In this document: positions 42,260-51,077 of the stretch, piece by piece | Layout of the letters: each line of letters begins with the position of its first letter | Numbering within the stretch: the first letter of the stretch is position 1 | NCBI GenBank assembly: GCA_045635565.1 | Contig: JAZTVX010000054.1 | Coordinates: 1-64,000 of the forward strand | Length of the DNA: 64,000 nucleotides | Reading direction: 5' to 3' | Source: RGIG4140 sp045635565 | Lineage (GTDB): Bacteria; Pseudomonadota; Alphaproteobacteria; CAAHEQ01; UBA3637 | Notes under the pieces: model-generated | Told to the model about the DNA's origin: nothing | The model's input: only the letters and a program-made list of their open reading frames with translations | The model's database searches: none | Made by a program: the position numbers and the translations under genes

Positions 42260-43861
42260 TTAACCATGACGTTTTGTTCTGATTTTTTCAATTAAAGCAT
42301 TTGTTGAGGAATCGTGTTTTAACTCTTTATTTTTATCAAAAAGTTCTGGTAAAATATTTTTGGCTAACTGTTTGCCCAATTCAACACCAAATTGATCAAA
42401 ACTGTTTACATTCCAGATAACGCCCTGTACAAACACTTTGTGTTCATATAAGGCAATCAAGGCACCTAATGACCATGGTGTTATTCTTTCAATTAAGAGT
42501 GTGTTACTGGGACGATTTCCATCAAACGATTTAAATGAAATCAAATCTTCTGAAACACCTTCTTGACGTAATTCGTCCGGTGTTTTTCCACGCATCAATG
42601 CTTCTGGTTGAGCAACAAAGTTTGCTAACAAAATATCATGTTGTTGCCCTGTTTCATTGAGGGAATAAATCGGTGCAATGAAATCTGCAGGGATGAGATG
42701 TGTTCCTTGATGAATCAATTGATAGAAAGAATGTTGTCCGTTCGTGCCTGCTGCTCCGAATAAAATCGGACCAGTTCTGTAATCCACTTTTTTACCGTTC
42801 TTTTTAACACTTTTTCCGTTGCTTTCCATATCCAATTGTTGCAGATATAGAGGTAATCGGCTTAAATACTGGTCATATGGTAATACAGCATACGATTCAG
42901 CATCTAAATAAGTTGTGTACCAAATACCTAACAATCCCATAATAACCGGTAAATTTTGATTAAACGGAGCTGTTTGGAAATGTTTATCCATAGCAAAAGC
43001 CCCTTCGAGCATTTGAATGAAGTTGTCGTAACCGATGGCAATCATCAAAGATAAGCCGATAGCCGACCACATAGAATATCGACCACCGACAAAATCCCAA
43101 AATACAAACATATTTTCCGGATTGATACCAAATTCAGCAACGGCTTTTGTATTTGTTGATACAGCAACAAAATGTTTTGAAACCGCTTTTTCTCCCAATG
43201 CTTTAATCAACCATTGGCGTGCTGTTAATGCATTGGTAATTGTTTCCTGTGTTGTAAAGGTTTTAGAAGAAATAATAAACAATGTTGTTTCCGGTTGGCA
43301 TTGTTTTAAATTCTCCGTAATGTCCGTTCCGTCAACATTTGAAACAAAGTGAAAACGAATGTCGTCTGTTTTGTAGTACGTCAATGCTTCTGTTGCCATA
43401 GCAGGTCCTAAATCAGAACCACCGATGCCGATATTAACAACGTCTGTTATTTTTTTGCCGGTCGCACCACGCCATGTACCGTTTCGAACGGCATCAGAAA
43501 ATGTTTTCATTTGTTCTAAAACACGATTAATTTCGGGCATAACATTTTGCCCATCGACATAAATCGGGTGATTATCCCGATTGCGTAATGCAATATGTAA
43601 GACTGCCCGATTTTCGGTGGTATTGATTTTGTGTCCGGAGAACATCTGGTTAATGGCTTCTTTTAAATGCGATTCGTTCGCCAATTCAAATAACAAATCC
43701 ATTGTTTCTTGTGTGATGTTATTTTTAGAATAATCTAATAAAAAACCGTCAAATTCTGCATGGAATTTTTTAAAACGATTTGTATCGTTTGCAAATAATT
43801 CTCTTAAATGTGTGTTTTTAATTTCCTGTGAATGATTGGATAATTTTTCATAAATACGCAT
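42260..43861 (-). CDS. pgi: glucose-6-phosphate isomerase
   Basis: 533 residues, normal length. Signature segments are FSGHKINTTENRAVLH, the sugar-phosphate site NIGIGGSDLGP, SSKTFTTQET and the catalytic-region QLIHQGTHLIPADF and WNVNSFDQFGVELGK. It interconverts glucose-6-phosphate and fructose-6-phosphate, taking the product of glk. It stands 24 bases after the small lipoprotein gene and may be transcribed with lspA. Confidence 0.97.
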   Translation of the reverse strand: MRIYEKLSNHSQEIKNTHLRELFANDTNRFKKFHAEFDGFLLDYSKNNITQETMDLLFELANESHLKEAINQMFSGHKINTTENRAVLHIALRNRDNHPIYVDGQNVMPEINRVLEQMKTFSDAVRNGTWRGATGKKITDVVNIGIGGSDLGPAMATEALTYYKTDDIRFHFVSNVDGTDITENLKQCQPETTLFIISSKTFTTQETITNALTARQWLIKALGEKAVSKHFVAVSTNTKAVAEFGINPENMFVFWDFVGGRYSMWSAIGLSLMIAIGYDNFIQMLEGAFAMDKHFQTAPFNQNLPVIMGLLGIWYTTYLDAESYAVLPYDQYLSRLPLYLQQLDMESNGKSVKKNGKKVDYRTGPILFGAAGTNGQHSFYQLIHQGTHLIPADFIAPIYSLNETGQQHDILLANFVAQPEALMRGKTPDELRQEGVSEDLISFKSFDGNRPSNTLLIERITPWSLGALIALYEHKVFVQGVIWNVNSFDQFGVELGKQLAKNILPELFDKNKELKHDSSTNALIEKIRTKRHG

Positions 43862-43885
43862 TTGATACTCCGTTAATGTATTAAG

Positions 43886-44050
43886 TTAGTTTTTTTGATT
43901 CGGTTGAGTTTGTATTTTGGGTAAAACATAAAATTCGGGGGGCATGACAATTGATTTACCGTCAACGATTTGTGTCGTTTCCAATGGTGGTTTGGAAGTT
44001 GAACAACCTATTATCAAACTACAAATAACAATACAGAAAATATATTTCAT
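43886..44050 (-). CDS. small BamF-like (DUF3035) lipoprotein
   Basis: 54 residues from the ATG preceded by AAGGAGG; the longer upstream frame overlaps lspA and is rejected. Lipobox IIGC with Cys 16, then a short tail whose MPPEFYVLPKIQ echoes the PPxFxLP end of DUF3035/BamF, the alphaproteobacterial accessory of the outer-membrane BAM complex. It is much shorter than usual, containing only signal and tail. The gene order lspA then this lipoprotein is characteristic. It overlaps lspA by four bases. Confidence 0.6.
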   Translation of the reverse strand: MKYIFCIVICSLIIGCSTSKPPLETTQIVDGKSIVMPPEFYVLPKIQTQPNQKN

Positions 44051-44502
44051 TTTTCCTCCTTTTTTTGAGTAAATAGTTGTAGAAAAATCAAAAAAGCACC
44101 AAAACAAATAGCAGTGTCGGCAATATTGAAGGCCGGCCAATGGTACGTTTGATAATGAAAATCAATGAAATCAACAACAGAACCGATTCGTATCCTGTCA
44201 ATAACATTTCCGATGGCTCCACCCAATACAAAAGCTAATCCGTATTGTATGCATTTATTCTTTTCTTTATATAGCCAAACAATTAGACCAATACAAATGG
44301 CGATAGATAGAGCACTTAATAAAAACGGACCATACGTTGTGTCAGATGATAAAAAAGAAAAACTAACCCCTTTATTATATGTCAAAAACAGATTGAAAAA
44401 GGAAGTGATTTCAACAAAATGATGTAAATCCAAACTGTTTTCGGCCCAAATTTTTGTGAGTTGGTCAACCAATAACGTGGTTAAAATAATCAAATAAACC
44501 AT
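44047..44502 (-). CDS. lspA: lipoprotein signal peptidase
   Basis: 151 residues from the ATG with AAAGGAC at good spacing. Four membrane helices are present. The two catalytic aspartates are in GNVIDRIRIGSVVDF and FNIADTAICFG. It cleaves prolipoproteins at the lipidated Cys; its own neighbour is a lipoprotein. The start of the longer frame is discarded because it would lie in the promoter. Confidence 0.95.
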   Translation of the reverse strand: MVYLIILTTLLVDQLTKIWAENSLDLHHFVEITSFFNLFLTYNKGVSFSFLSSDTTYGPFLLSALSIAICIGLIVWLYKEKNKCIQYGLAFVLGGAIGNVIDRIRIGSVVDFIDFHYQTYHWPAFNIADTAICFGAFLIFLQLFTQKKEEK

Positions 44503-44524
44503 TTTAATGTCCTTTCGATTTTTC

Positions 44525-44553
44525 TTTATAGTATATTTTCTTTGCGTTGTCAT
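44525..44553 (-). promoter_or_regulatory. promoter of lspA
   Basis: On the minus strand: ATGACA, a 17-base spacer, TATAAA. Confidence 0.6.
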
Positions 44554-44580
44554 CTTTTTTTTATTTATTTTTTGTTTTTA

Positions 44581-44591
44581 TGTGATATAAT
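44581..44591 (+). promoter_or_regulatory. extended -10 promoter of the pentapeptide gene
   Basis: TGATATAAT gives a perfect -10 with the TGn extension and no good -35. The ATG begins 7 bases after the -10, predicting a leaderless mRNA. Confidence 0.6.
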
Positions 44592-44598
44592 ACCTAAC

Positions 44599-46200
44599 AT
44601 GATAAAGGAAATAAAAAGACCACAAAGAAAGGAAGCATCGGAAAAAATTACCGATGAGGATATGATTTATTTTTCTCTGGGTATTGATACACGAGAATTT
44701 GTTTTGCCTTCGCAACGGGGGGATTATCATACGGATTTTCGGGCTGTTCAGCTGGTTGAAAATGTTCGGCGTGGAAAACGAATGAAAAAAATGGATTTTT
44801 CAGGAGTTAATTTAAAAGGTGCTGATATTTCTGAGGGACATTTTGAAGATTGTAATTTTAAAGGGGCTGTTTTTTATAAAACAGATGCCTCATCGTGTGA
44901 TTTTACGGGATGTTGTTTGGATGAAGCCTATATTCAAGATAGTGATTTTGACGGGAGTGACTTCACTCATGCAACCTTTAAGCGTGTTTTTTCAAAAAAC
45001 AACAATTGGGAAAGAGCTTTTTTAGACGAAGAAGCCAGCCGATATTTAACGGTTTTGGAAAAAATCATTCGATTGATTGAGCAAGGTAAAATCGATATTC
45101 ATACATTATCTAAATCGGATTTATTGCATTTAGACATCCGTCGTTTGGATTTTTCAAAAATTGATTTAGAAGATTTGGATTTGTCTATGTTTGCGTTGGA
45201 TGGTATCAACTTATGTGGCACATATATCGATCCTAAACAATTGATGAGTTTGGAAGGGTGGAATAGTTATTGTTTAGATTTGCGTAAGACAAAGGAAATG
45301 ACTAGGGCCCGTTTGTGTCGTCGTATCATGACGGAACAGGAAGAAAATCTGCGTCAGTATGCTCAACGTCAACAAAAAGTCGATAAAACCATTCATACGA
45401 AAAAATTAAAAAGACCATCTGTCAAACAGGAAGGTACAGCTGATAATCGGGCATGGGGTTTGGAAAAAGTTCGTCCGGAATTTCTCAAAGAGGAACAATT
45501 ACGGGCACAGGAAGAAAAGAAACGTTTGCTGGAAGAACAAAATCAGACAAAAGAATTTATGTCTTCTCGACAGTCGGAACATGAAAAATTGCCACTTTCA
45601 GATGAACGTTTGTCAGTTGATAAAACAGGTCAAAACAATCCGAAAAGTATGTCTGATGCCATCAATCATTCAAATGACAAAATGTTAAAACAATCGACGG
45701 AAACAATGATAAAGACAGTTGTTCCAGATACGTTTGTTGTTGAAAAAAATGATTTAAAAGTGGTTGAACAAGAGTTAAACAAAAGAAATAATAATGATAA
45801 TCAATTTGTTGAAATAAAATATGAAAACAATGATTCTTTTGTGTATAAAAACATCAGACAAGATCCGGTTAAAATCGTATCACATGAAGATAGACATGAT
45901 GATTTGAATATTCCTGTTCCTCAACCCAAAAAACAGTCAGAAGAAATTGTGCTGTCGAATGAAGCAACTGTTCAGCCCATAATATCAACAACACCGTATC
46001 CTTATTTTCTGGAAAAGAGTGAACCAATTGAAGAAATGCCTAGAAAGGCAGAAACGGATGATGATGAAACAGTTCACGATGTGTTGAGTTCGGGCTTTTC
46101 TTATGAAGAAATGACACAGGTTTTGCGGACACAGGGACCGTTGAAAGTAACGAGTAAATTGCCTAAAGGGCGAAAAGCACGTACGAAGATGAAAGGATAA
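44599..46200 (+). CDS. pentapeptide-repeat protein with disordered tail
   Basis: 533 residues from the ATG placed right at the predicted transcript start; an earlier in-frame ATG at 44542 lies upstream of the promoter. Residues 65-135 form a right-handed beta-helix of pentapeptide units (FSGVNLKGADIS, FEDCNFKGAVF, FDGSDFTHATF); a second short block occurs near 195-215 (DFSKIDLEDLDLSMF). From about 240 on it is charged, Gln/Glu/Lys-rich and probably disordered. No signal or membrane helix. It is 2 bases before the VirD4-like gene, so the pair is one operon. A cytoplasmic scaffold or adaptor for the ATPase is a plausible inference. Confidence 0.75.
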   Translation: MIKEIKRPQRKEASEKITDEDMIYFSLGIDTREFVLPSQRGDYHTDFRAVQLVENVRRGKRMKKMDFSGVNLKGADISEGHFEDCNFKGAVFYKTDASSCDFTGCCLDEAYIQDSDFDGSDFTHATFKRVFSKNNNWERAFLDEEASRYLTVLEKIIRLIEQGKIDIHTLSKSDLLHLDIRRLDFSKIDLEDLDLSMFALDGINLCGTYIDPKQLMSLEGWNSYCLDLRKTKEMTRARLCRRIMTEQEENLRQYAQRQQKVDKTIHTKKLKRPSVKQEGTADNRAWGLEKVRPEFLKEEQLRAQEEKKRLLEEQNQTKEFMSSRQSEHEKLPLSDERLSVDKTGQNNPKSMSDAINHSNDKMLKQSTETMIKTVVPDTFVVEKNDLKVVEQELNKRNNNDNQFVEIKYENNDSFVYKNIRQDPVKIVSHEDRHDDLNIPVPQPKKQSEEIVLSNEATVQPIISTTPYPYFLEKSEPIEEMPRKAETDDDETVHDVLSSGFSYEEMTQVLRTQGPLKVTSKLPKGRKARTKMKG

Positions 46201-46202
46201 GT

Positions 46203-48434
46203 ATGGTTATACGGTTAGCACCTGAAAAACAATCGACCCGTGACTGTTTAAAGTGGTGGTCATGGCGTGCCTTGGTCGGTATTGGTATTTTATGGGGACT
46301 GTTGCTTGTTTTTGTACCGTTTTCTATGGTAATTTCCCGTTATTTTACGATTGAGTCTTGGTCGATTATTCCTGATTATTTGTCATTTATTATTAACGGT
46401 GATTTGATGTTGCCGTTTCGCAATTACGGGCAATGGATTGTTGATTATTTATTCAATGAACCTCGTCATTATAACTGGTACAGTTATTTTGCATGGCGAA
46501 TTATGTTGGTGCCTACGTTTTTGTTTTTAGGCTATGAATTTCTTTTATTTCATCAAAATCCTCATCACTTGTTTCCCCAACGTTTTGGAACGGGACGAGA
46601 AGCTAATGACGAAGATATTGAAAAAATGGGCTTGTTTTCGGGTAAACATTTATTATTGGGTGTTTTTGGTAAGAAAAAAATCAAAATGCCCGATACTCGT
46701 TCTGTTTTTTGTATCGGTTGTCCGGGTTCAGGAAAAACAATGGGTGTTGTTATTCCCTCTATATTGGAGGATAAAATATCAACGATGATTGTGCACGATC
46801 CTAAAGGTGAAATTGCCAAGTTGACCAGTGGATATCGTTCAACTTTGGGACCTGTATTTATGATGAATTGGATGGGAAAAGATAATCTCGAAAAAAACAT
46901 TCGATGGCCGTCATGGAATCCGATTGGAGGTGAAAACCTGCCTCCGTTAAGTGGTGGTCGGGAAGGATATATTGATGCATTAGTTTCGTATTTGATTCCG
47001 GATGGACCATCAGGAACGGATCCTTATTGGGTTAAAACAGGACGAGGGTGTTTAACAGGGTTAACTGGTTATTTATGTGGAAAAGTGGATCAGGCTCAAG
47101 CCAATGATTATTTTCTTTCTCGGATTCAGAATGGCATGATGGATGAAGATGATTATGATATTCTATTAACGTATTATGAATCAATGCGTGATTTTCCGGA
47201 GGTTTTAAAAGCCAAAGAATTGGCTCAAAATCGTGAAATTACAATGGAAAATTATTTACCCATCGGCACATGGAATTTGATTCCGGACAGTTGGCGGGGT
47301 CATGATGCATGTTTTGCAATGTTGTTAGATATTATCAATAACTCACAAATTCAATTTAATGCAGAAATATCCCGTCGGCAAAGAGAACAGGATATCAGTG
47401 CAATTGGTTTAGATGCTTGGCAAATGATTTTTGAAAACGTTGTTTTGGAGACAGCGTATTACGGATACGGTCGTCGTACATTGTTGGAATTAAATCAGGT
47501 ATTGAGTTTGCCTGATAAACAGAGAGGTTCTGTTGTTTCCATGGCAATGTCCGGTGTGAACATTTTTAAAAATTCCGCTGTTCGTTGTCGTACGTCCATG
47601 AATGATTTTAACTATAATCAATTACGAGGGATGAAACATCCTGAAACTGGTGAATATCAACCGGTTACCATTTACATGTCTGTTCCGTACGAGGATTTAA
47701 AATCATCGGTTTTGTTAAGCACTTTATTTATAAATATGTCATTGCAATACTTAATGGAGTTTGGTCCTAATCAGGGTGGGGCAGGCCCCGCATCCGTTGG
47801 TTTCATATTAGATGAATTTCAACATATGCCATCGGTTGACGGCATAACAGATGGTATTATTTTTGGACGGACAAAGCAAAATAAATTTTTGGTTTGTGTA
47901 CAAGATTGGCATCAGATTACGGCAAAATATGACCAAGAAACAACAGATGTGATTATGAGTTCATCGGCAGCCAAAATTATTAAGCGTCAAAATAATCCTC
48001 AAACACGTGCTCCGCTTTTAAAAGGGATTGAAACGCTGACCAAAGTGGTCATATCTTATGAATCAAGGCGTGGTTATTTTGATTGGTCGGGAGATATGTT
48101 TCCAAATTCTTCTTCCAAGTGGATATGGAAAGATTTTAATCTATATCATCCGATAAAGAAGAAAATAAAGACGCAATCTGACTCTGTTATCGGGGGCTCT
48201 GGTATTTTGAGTATGGCTCAAGATAAACAACTCGTTTTATATGCGGGTCATTTAGACAGACCGATTAACAAGGTTAATTCTCCGCTATGTTTTAAATATC
48301 CTGAATACAAGGCCTTGACGGCTCTACCACCGGCAACAACAATTCCGGATTATATTCAGAGAGAAGCTGATGAGGTCGGACTTATCAGTCAAATGCATGT
48401 TTCCACGATAACGTTGTCAAATAATGCGTCATAA
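46203..48434 (+). CDS. VirD4/TraG-like coupling ATPase, orphan
   Basis: 743 residues. Two N-terminal membrane helices (about 20-42 and 98-118) precede a motor domain. Walker A is GCPGSGKT (172-179) and Walker B is FILDEFQHM (Asp 537, Glu 538). The VHDPKGEIAKLTSGYR and VCVQDWHQITAKY segments are typical of type IV secretion coupling proteins. Such ATPases feed DNA or proteins into a conjugation or secretion channel; no VirB, relaxase or TraA-like gene is in this window. The C-terminal 100 residues are less conserved. It is translated with the pentapeptide gene. Confidence 0.8.
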   Translation: MVIRLAPEKQSTRDCLKWWSWRALVGIGILWGLLLVFVPFSMVISRYFTIESWSIIPDYLSFIINGDLMLPFRNYGQWIVDYLFNEPRHYNWYSYFAWRIMLVPTFLFLGYEFLLFHQNPHHLFPQRFGTGREANDEDIEKMGLFSGKHLLLGVFGKKKIKMPDTRSVFCIGCPGSGKTMGVVIPSILEDKISTMIVHDPKGEIAKLTSGYRSTLGPVFMMNWMGKDNLEKNIRWPSWNPIGGENLPPLSGGREGYIDALVSYLIPDGPSGTDPYWVKTGRGCLTGLTGYLCGKVDQAQANDYFLSRIQNGMMDEDDYDILLTYYESMRDFPEVLKAKELAQNREITMENYLPIGTWNLIPDSWRGHDACFAMLLDIINNSQIQFNAEISRRQREQDISAIGLDAWQMIFENVVLETAYYGYGRRTLLELNQVLSLPDKQRGSVVSMAMSGVNIFKNSAVRCRTSMNDFNYNQLRGMKHPETGEYQPVTIYMSVPYEDLKSSVLLSTLFINMSLQYLMEFGPNQGGAGPASVGFILDEFQHMPSVDGITDGIIFGRTKQNKFLVCVQDWHQITAKYDQETTDVIMSSSAAKIIKRQNNPQTRAPLLKGIETLTKVVISYESRRGYFDWSGDMFPNSSSKWIWKDFNLYHPIKKKIKTQSDSVIGGSGILSMAQDKQLVLYAGHLDRPINKVNSPLCFKYPEYKALTALPPATTIPDYIQREADEVGLISQMHVSTITLSNNAS

Positions 48435-48465
48435 TTTTTTTAATATCCTTAAAGCAGAATTTTAA

Positions 48466-48493
48466 TTGACAAAATTTTGAAAATATGTATAAA
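48466..48493 (+). promoter_or_regulatory. gltX promoter
   Basis: TTGACA, a 16-base spacer, TATAAA. The leader contains AAGAGGT before the ATG. Confidence 0.7.
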
Positions 48494-48530
48494 AAAAATA
48501 ATTTCTAATATATATGATAAGAGGTAAAAA

Positions 48531-50171
48531 ATGACACCAGAAATTATTGAAAAATTATTTCCTAATCCGTTGCCGACAATATCGGAAATTGAAGCCAAAT
48601 ATCCGGCAAGAACATTACCGGCAGGAGCAAAAGTAACACGTGTTGCTCCAAGTCCGACGGGTTATATGCATATCGGCGGTATTTATGCCGGTTTAGTATC
48701 TGAACGGGTTGCTCATCAAAGTGGTGGTGTTTTCTTCTTGCGTGTAGAAGATACTGACCAAAAAAGAAAAAAAGAAGGAGCAACAGAAGTTATTTGCAAT
48801 TCATTAACACGTTATGGCATTATTGCTGATGAAGGGGTTGATATTAACGGCAAAGATTTTGGGGTATATGGTCCTTATACACAAAGTGAACGAAAAGAAA
48901 TTTATCAGGCGTATGCTAAGAAATTATTGGAAGAAGGATTGGCTTATCCGTGTTTTTGTGCTACCGAAGAATTGGATTTAATGCGTAAAATTCAGGAAAA
49001 ACAATCTCAACGTCCGGGATATTATGCCAAGTATGCACATTGTCGTTATTTAACGGATGAAGAAATTATGGCTCATCTAGAAGCAGGGAAACCATGGGTT
49101 CTTCGGTTTAAATCCACAGGAAACAATGATAAGAAAATGTTGATTAAGGACCTGATGAAAGGTGAAATTAACATGCCTGAAAATGATTTGGATATTGTTA
49201 TCTTAAAAGGTGATGGTTTGCCGACTTATCACTTTGCACATGTTGTTGATGATCATTTAATGGGTACAACACATGTTATTCGAGGTGATGAATGGGTTTC
49301 TTCCGTACCACTTCACATTCAACTTTTTGTTGCATTGGGTTGGAAAGCCCCTAAATATGGTCATTATGCTCCGTTGCAAAAATTGGATAACGGTAATAAA
49401 CGTAAATTATCCAAACGTCATGATCCTGAAGCCAATATTGTTTATTTTTGGGAAAAAGGTTATCCGGAAGAATCACTGGTCGAATATTTGTTTAATTTAA
49501 TCAACGCTTCATTTGAAGATTGGCGTCGCTTGAATCCGGATAAAAAAGCATTTGATTTCCCGTTGAATTTTAATAAAATATCAAATACGGCCGGGGCACT
49601 GTTTGATTTCCAAAAATTGCACAGTATTTCCAAAGATGTTATTTCCCGAATGACGGCAGATGAAGTTTATGACGCTGTTTTGGGTTGGGCAAAAGAATAC
49701 AAACAGGATTTTGCTCAACGTTTGATTGAACATAAAGACTATTTTGTTTCTATTTTTAACATTGAACGTAATATTGGTAAAAAATCACGCAAAGATATTG
49801 TTAAATGGGAAGATGTGGAAGCCGATACCTCTTATTTCTTTGATGATACGTTTGATGTTGATTTATCGTCATATTCAGATGAATTAAAATTGAGCGTTGC
49901 CGACATGAAAAAGATTGCATCTGACTTTAAGTCACTGTTTGATATCAATGATGATAAAAATGCTTGGTTCGAAAAAATTAAAATGATTGCTCATAAACAC
50001 GGCTTTGCTACAGAAATGAAAGCATATAAGGAAAATCCTTCTTTGTTTAAAGGTAATGTGTCTGATATTGCCAATGTTTTAAGAATTTTGATTACCGGAC
50101 GAACCCAAAGTCCTGATTTACATGCTATTATGCAGGTTATGGGGGCTGATAAAGTTTTGGCCAGATTGTAA
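48531..50171 (+). CDS. gltX: glutamyl-tRNA synthetase, clostridial-type
   Basis: 546 residues, longer than the roughly 470 of usual alphaproteobacterial GltX. A 34-residue N-terminal extension precedes the HIGH-type motif (SPTGYMHIGG); the KMSKS-type motif is KRKLSKRHD. The LAYPCFCATEEL and QSGGVFFLRVEDTDQKR segments resemble long clostridial enzymes more than proteobacterial ones (from memory), suggesting transfer. The C-terminal anticodon-binding domain is present. It charges tRNA-Glu. The gene has its own promoter and terminator. Confidence 0.93.
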   Translation: MTPEIIEKLFPNPLPTISEIEAKYPARTLPAGAKVTRVAPSPTGYMHIGGIYAGLVSERVAHQSGGVFFLRVEDTDQKRKKEGATEVICNSLTRYGIIADEGVDINGKDFGVYGPYTQSERKEIYQAYAKKLLEEGLAYPCFCATEELDLMRKIQEKQSQRPGYYAKYAHCRYLTDEEIMAHLEAGKPWVLRFKSTGNNDKKMLIKDLMKGEINMPENDLDIVILKGDGLPTYHFAHVVDDHLMGTTHVIRGDEWVSSVPLHIQLFVALGWKAPKYGHYAPLQKLDNGNKRKLSKRHDPEANIVYFWEKGYPEESLVEYLFNLINASFEDWRRLNPDKKAFDFPLNFNKISNTAGALFDFQKLHSISKDVISRMTADEVYDAVLGWAKEYKQDFAQRLIEHKDYFVSIFNIERNIGKKSRKDIVKWEDVEADTSYFFDDTFDVDLSSYSDELKLSVADMKKIASDFKSLFDINDDKNAWFEKIKMIAHKHGFATEMKAYKENPSLFKGNVSDIANVLRILITGRTQSPDLHAIMQVMGADKVLARL

Positions 50172-50193
50172 TTGAATGGGTTAATCAATAAAA

Positions 50194-50221
50194 AAAGGGG
50201 CAGTTTATCTGCTCCTTTTTT
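50194..50221 (+). terminator. gltX terminator
   Basis: AAAGGGGCAG pairs with CTGCTCCTTT (one G-U) around TTTAT and a T-run follows. Confidence 0.85.
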
Positions 50222-50339
50222 GTAATGTATTATTGTATGATATTGAAAAATATTGTTTTTTTTATTGTTTTTCTCTTGACATTATCGTAATGGAAACATA
50301 CTTGTTACCTGTACAGACAAGAGGAAAGGATGCCACGAT

Positions 50340-50471
50340 ATGAGTTTTATAATCAAAATTTTATTATCAGTCATTTGTGCTTGTGTCATGGTTGTCTTTT
50401 TTTGTTATAACATATTATTTTTATTATTAAAAGGAGGAAAGGATGGAAGTTTCAATGAATCAAAATACTAA
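50340..50471 (+). CDS. possible 43-residue membrane microprotein
   Basis: ATG to TAA in frame gives one long hydrophobic segment (residues 3-30, including ILLSVICACVMVVFFCYNI) then a short polar tail. A GAGGAAAGG lies about 11 bases upstream. Its end overlaps the start of the next gene in another frame. Nothing is recognised; it may be a leader or a genuine small membrane protein. The remaining part of this 271-base gap holds the gltX terminator and a weak TTGACA-type promoter near 50276. Confidence 0.35.
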   Translation: MSFIIKILLSVICACVMVVFFCYNILFLLLKGGKDGSFNESKY

Positions 50472-50712
50472 ATTAACACCGGAAGAAAAAAAGATGTTAA
50501 AACAGGAAATTTATGACAGTTGGTCAGAATTACCCAAAGATTTAAGAGAATATATTTTAGAAAGCAAACGTCAAAAGATGAAAGTGCTGTATATGTTGCA
50601 AGATTGGGCAAAACAAAATGGTCGAGAAACAATGTTAGAATTACTATCACGTAAAATTGTCTGTAAAGAAGAAAAAATGAAACGCTTGGAAGAAATGGAA
50701 AAGAATGCGTAA
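50443..50712 (+). CDS. small helical hypothetical protein
   Basis: 89 residues, wholly helical and highly charged (PEEKKMLKQEIYDSW, LRRKIVCKEEKMKRLEEM-like repeats of Lys and Glu). No family recognised. A strong AAAGGAGGAAAGG site precedes the ATG. It sits directly before a LuxR-type regulator, with 10 bases between them, so the two are probably one operon; a partner or antagonist of the regulator is possible. Confidence 0.6.
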   Translation: MEVSMNQNTKLTPEEKKMLKQEIYDSWSELPKDLREYILESKRQKMKVLYMLQDWAKQNGRETMLELLSRKIVCKEEKMKRLEEMEKNA

Positions 50713-50722
50713 GGAGAACTTC

Positions 50723-50968
50723 ATGGACAAAGAAAACAAACCGTATCGGCGAGAAGAATACGCTCTCGGAAACGGCAGTTATCTGTCTGAAAGGCAAGTT
50801 GCCGTTTTGCATCAGTTAGGGCAGGGGCTTTCTAATAAACAGATTGCTCATGAATTAGGAGTTGCCGAACCGACAATCAAAATGCATATTAGTTCATTAT
50901 TGAGAGCGTTTAAAGTTCAAAATCGTGTTCAAATATTACTAAAAGCAAAAGAAATGAATTTTTTGTAG
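50723..50968 (+). CDS. stand-alone LuxR-type HTH regulator
   Basis: 81 residues from the ATG with AAGGAGAA upstream; an ATG 18 bases earlier is less well placed. The whole protein is one GerE/LuxR helix-turn-helix: LSERQVAVLHQLGQGLSNKQ, IAHELGVAEPTIKMHISSLL, then a last helix RVQILLKAKEM. There is no receiver or ligand domain, so activity must be controlled by amount or by a partner. A strong terminator follows. Confidence 0.85.
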   Translation: MDKENKPYRREEYALGNGSYLSERQVAVLHQLGQGLSNKQIAHELGVAEPTIKMHISSLLRAFKVQNRVQILLKAKEMNFL

Positions 50969-50983
50969 TGAAGTGATTTTATA

Positions 50984-51013
50984 AAAAAAGCATTGTTTTA
51001 CAATGCTTTTTTT
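50984..51013 (+). terminator. terminator of the LuxR-HTH operon
   Basis: AAAGCATTG pairs with CAATGCTTT around TTTTA, followed by a T-run. Confidence 0.88.
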
Positions 51014-51040
51014 GTATGATGAGTGTTTGGATGCAATAAA

Positions 51041-51069
51041 AAAACGCTTCATTTTATGAAGCGTTTTTT
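51041..51069 (-). terminator. terminator of the second glycosyltransferase
   Basis: AAAACGCTTCAT pairs with ATGAAGCGTTTT; on the minus strand a long T-run follows. Confidence 0.85.
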
Positions 51070-51077
51070 GGAAGATG

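Noticed and set aside
46203..48434. Conjugative element or integrated plasmid
   Set aside because: The VirD4-like ATPase is alone; no relaxase, VirB, integrase, attachment site or inverted repeat was seen around it.
50340..50968. Prophage remnant
   Set aside because: Small genes and an HTH are suggestive, but no structural, integrase or lysis genes are present.
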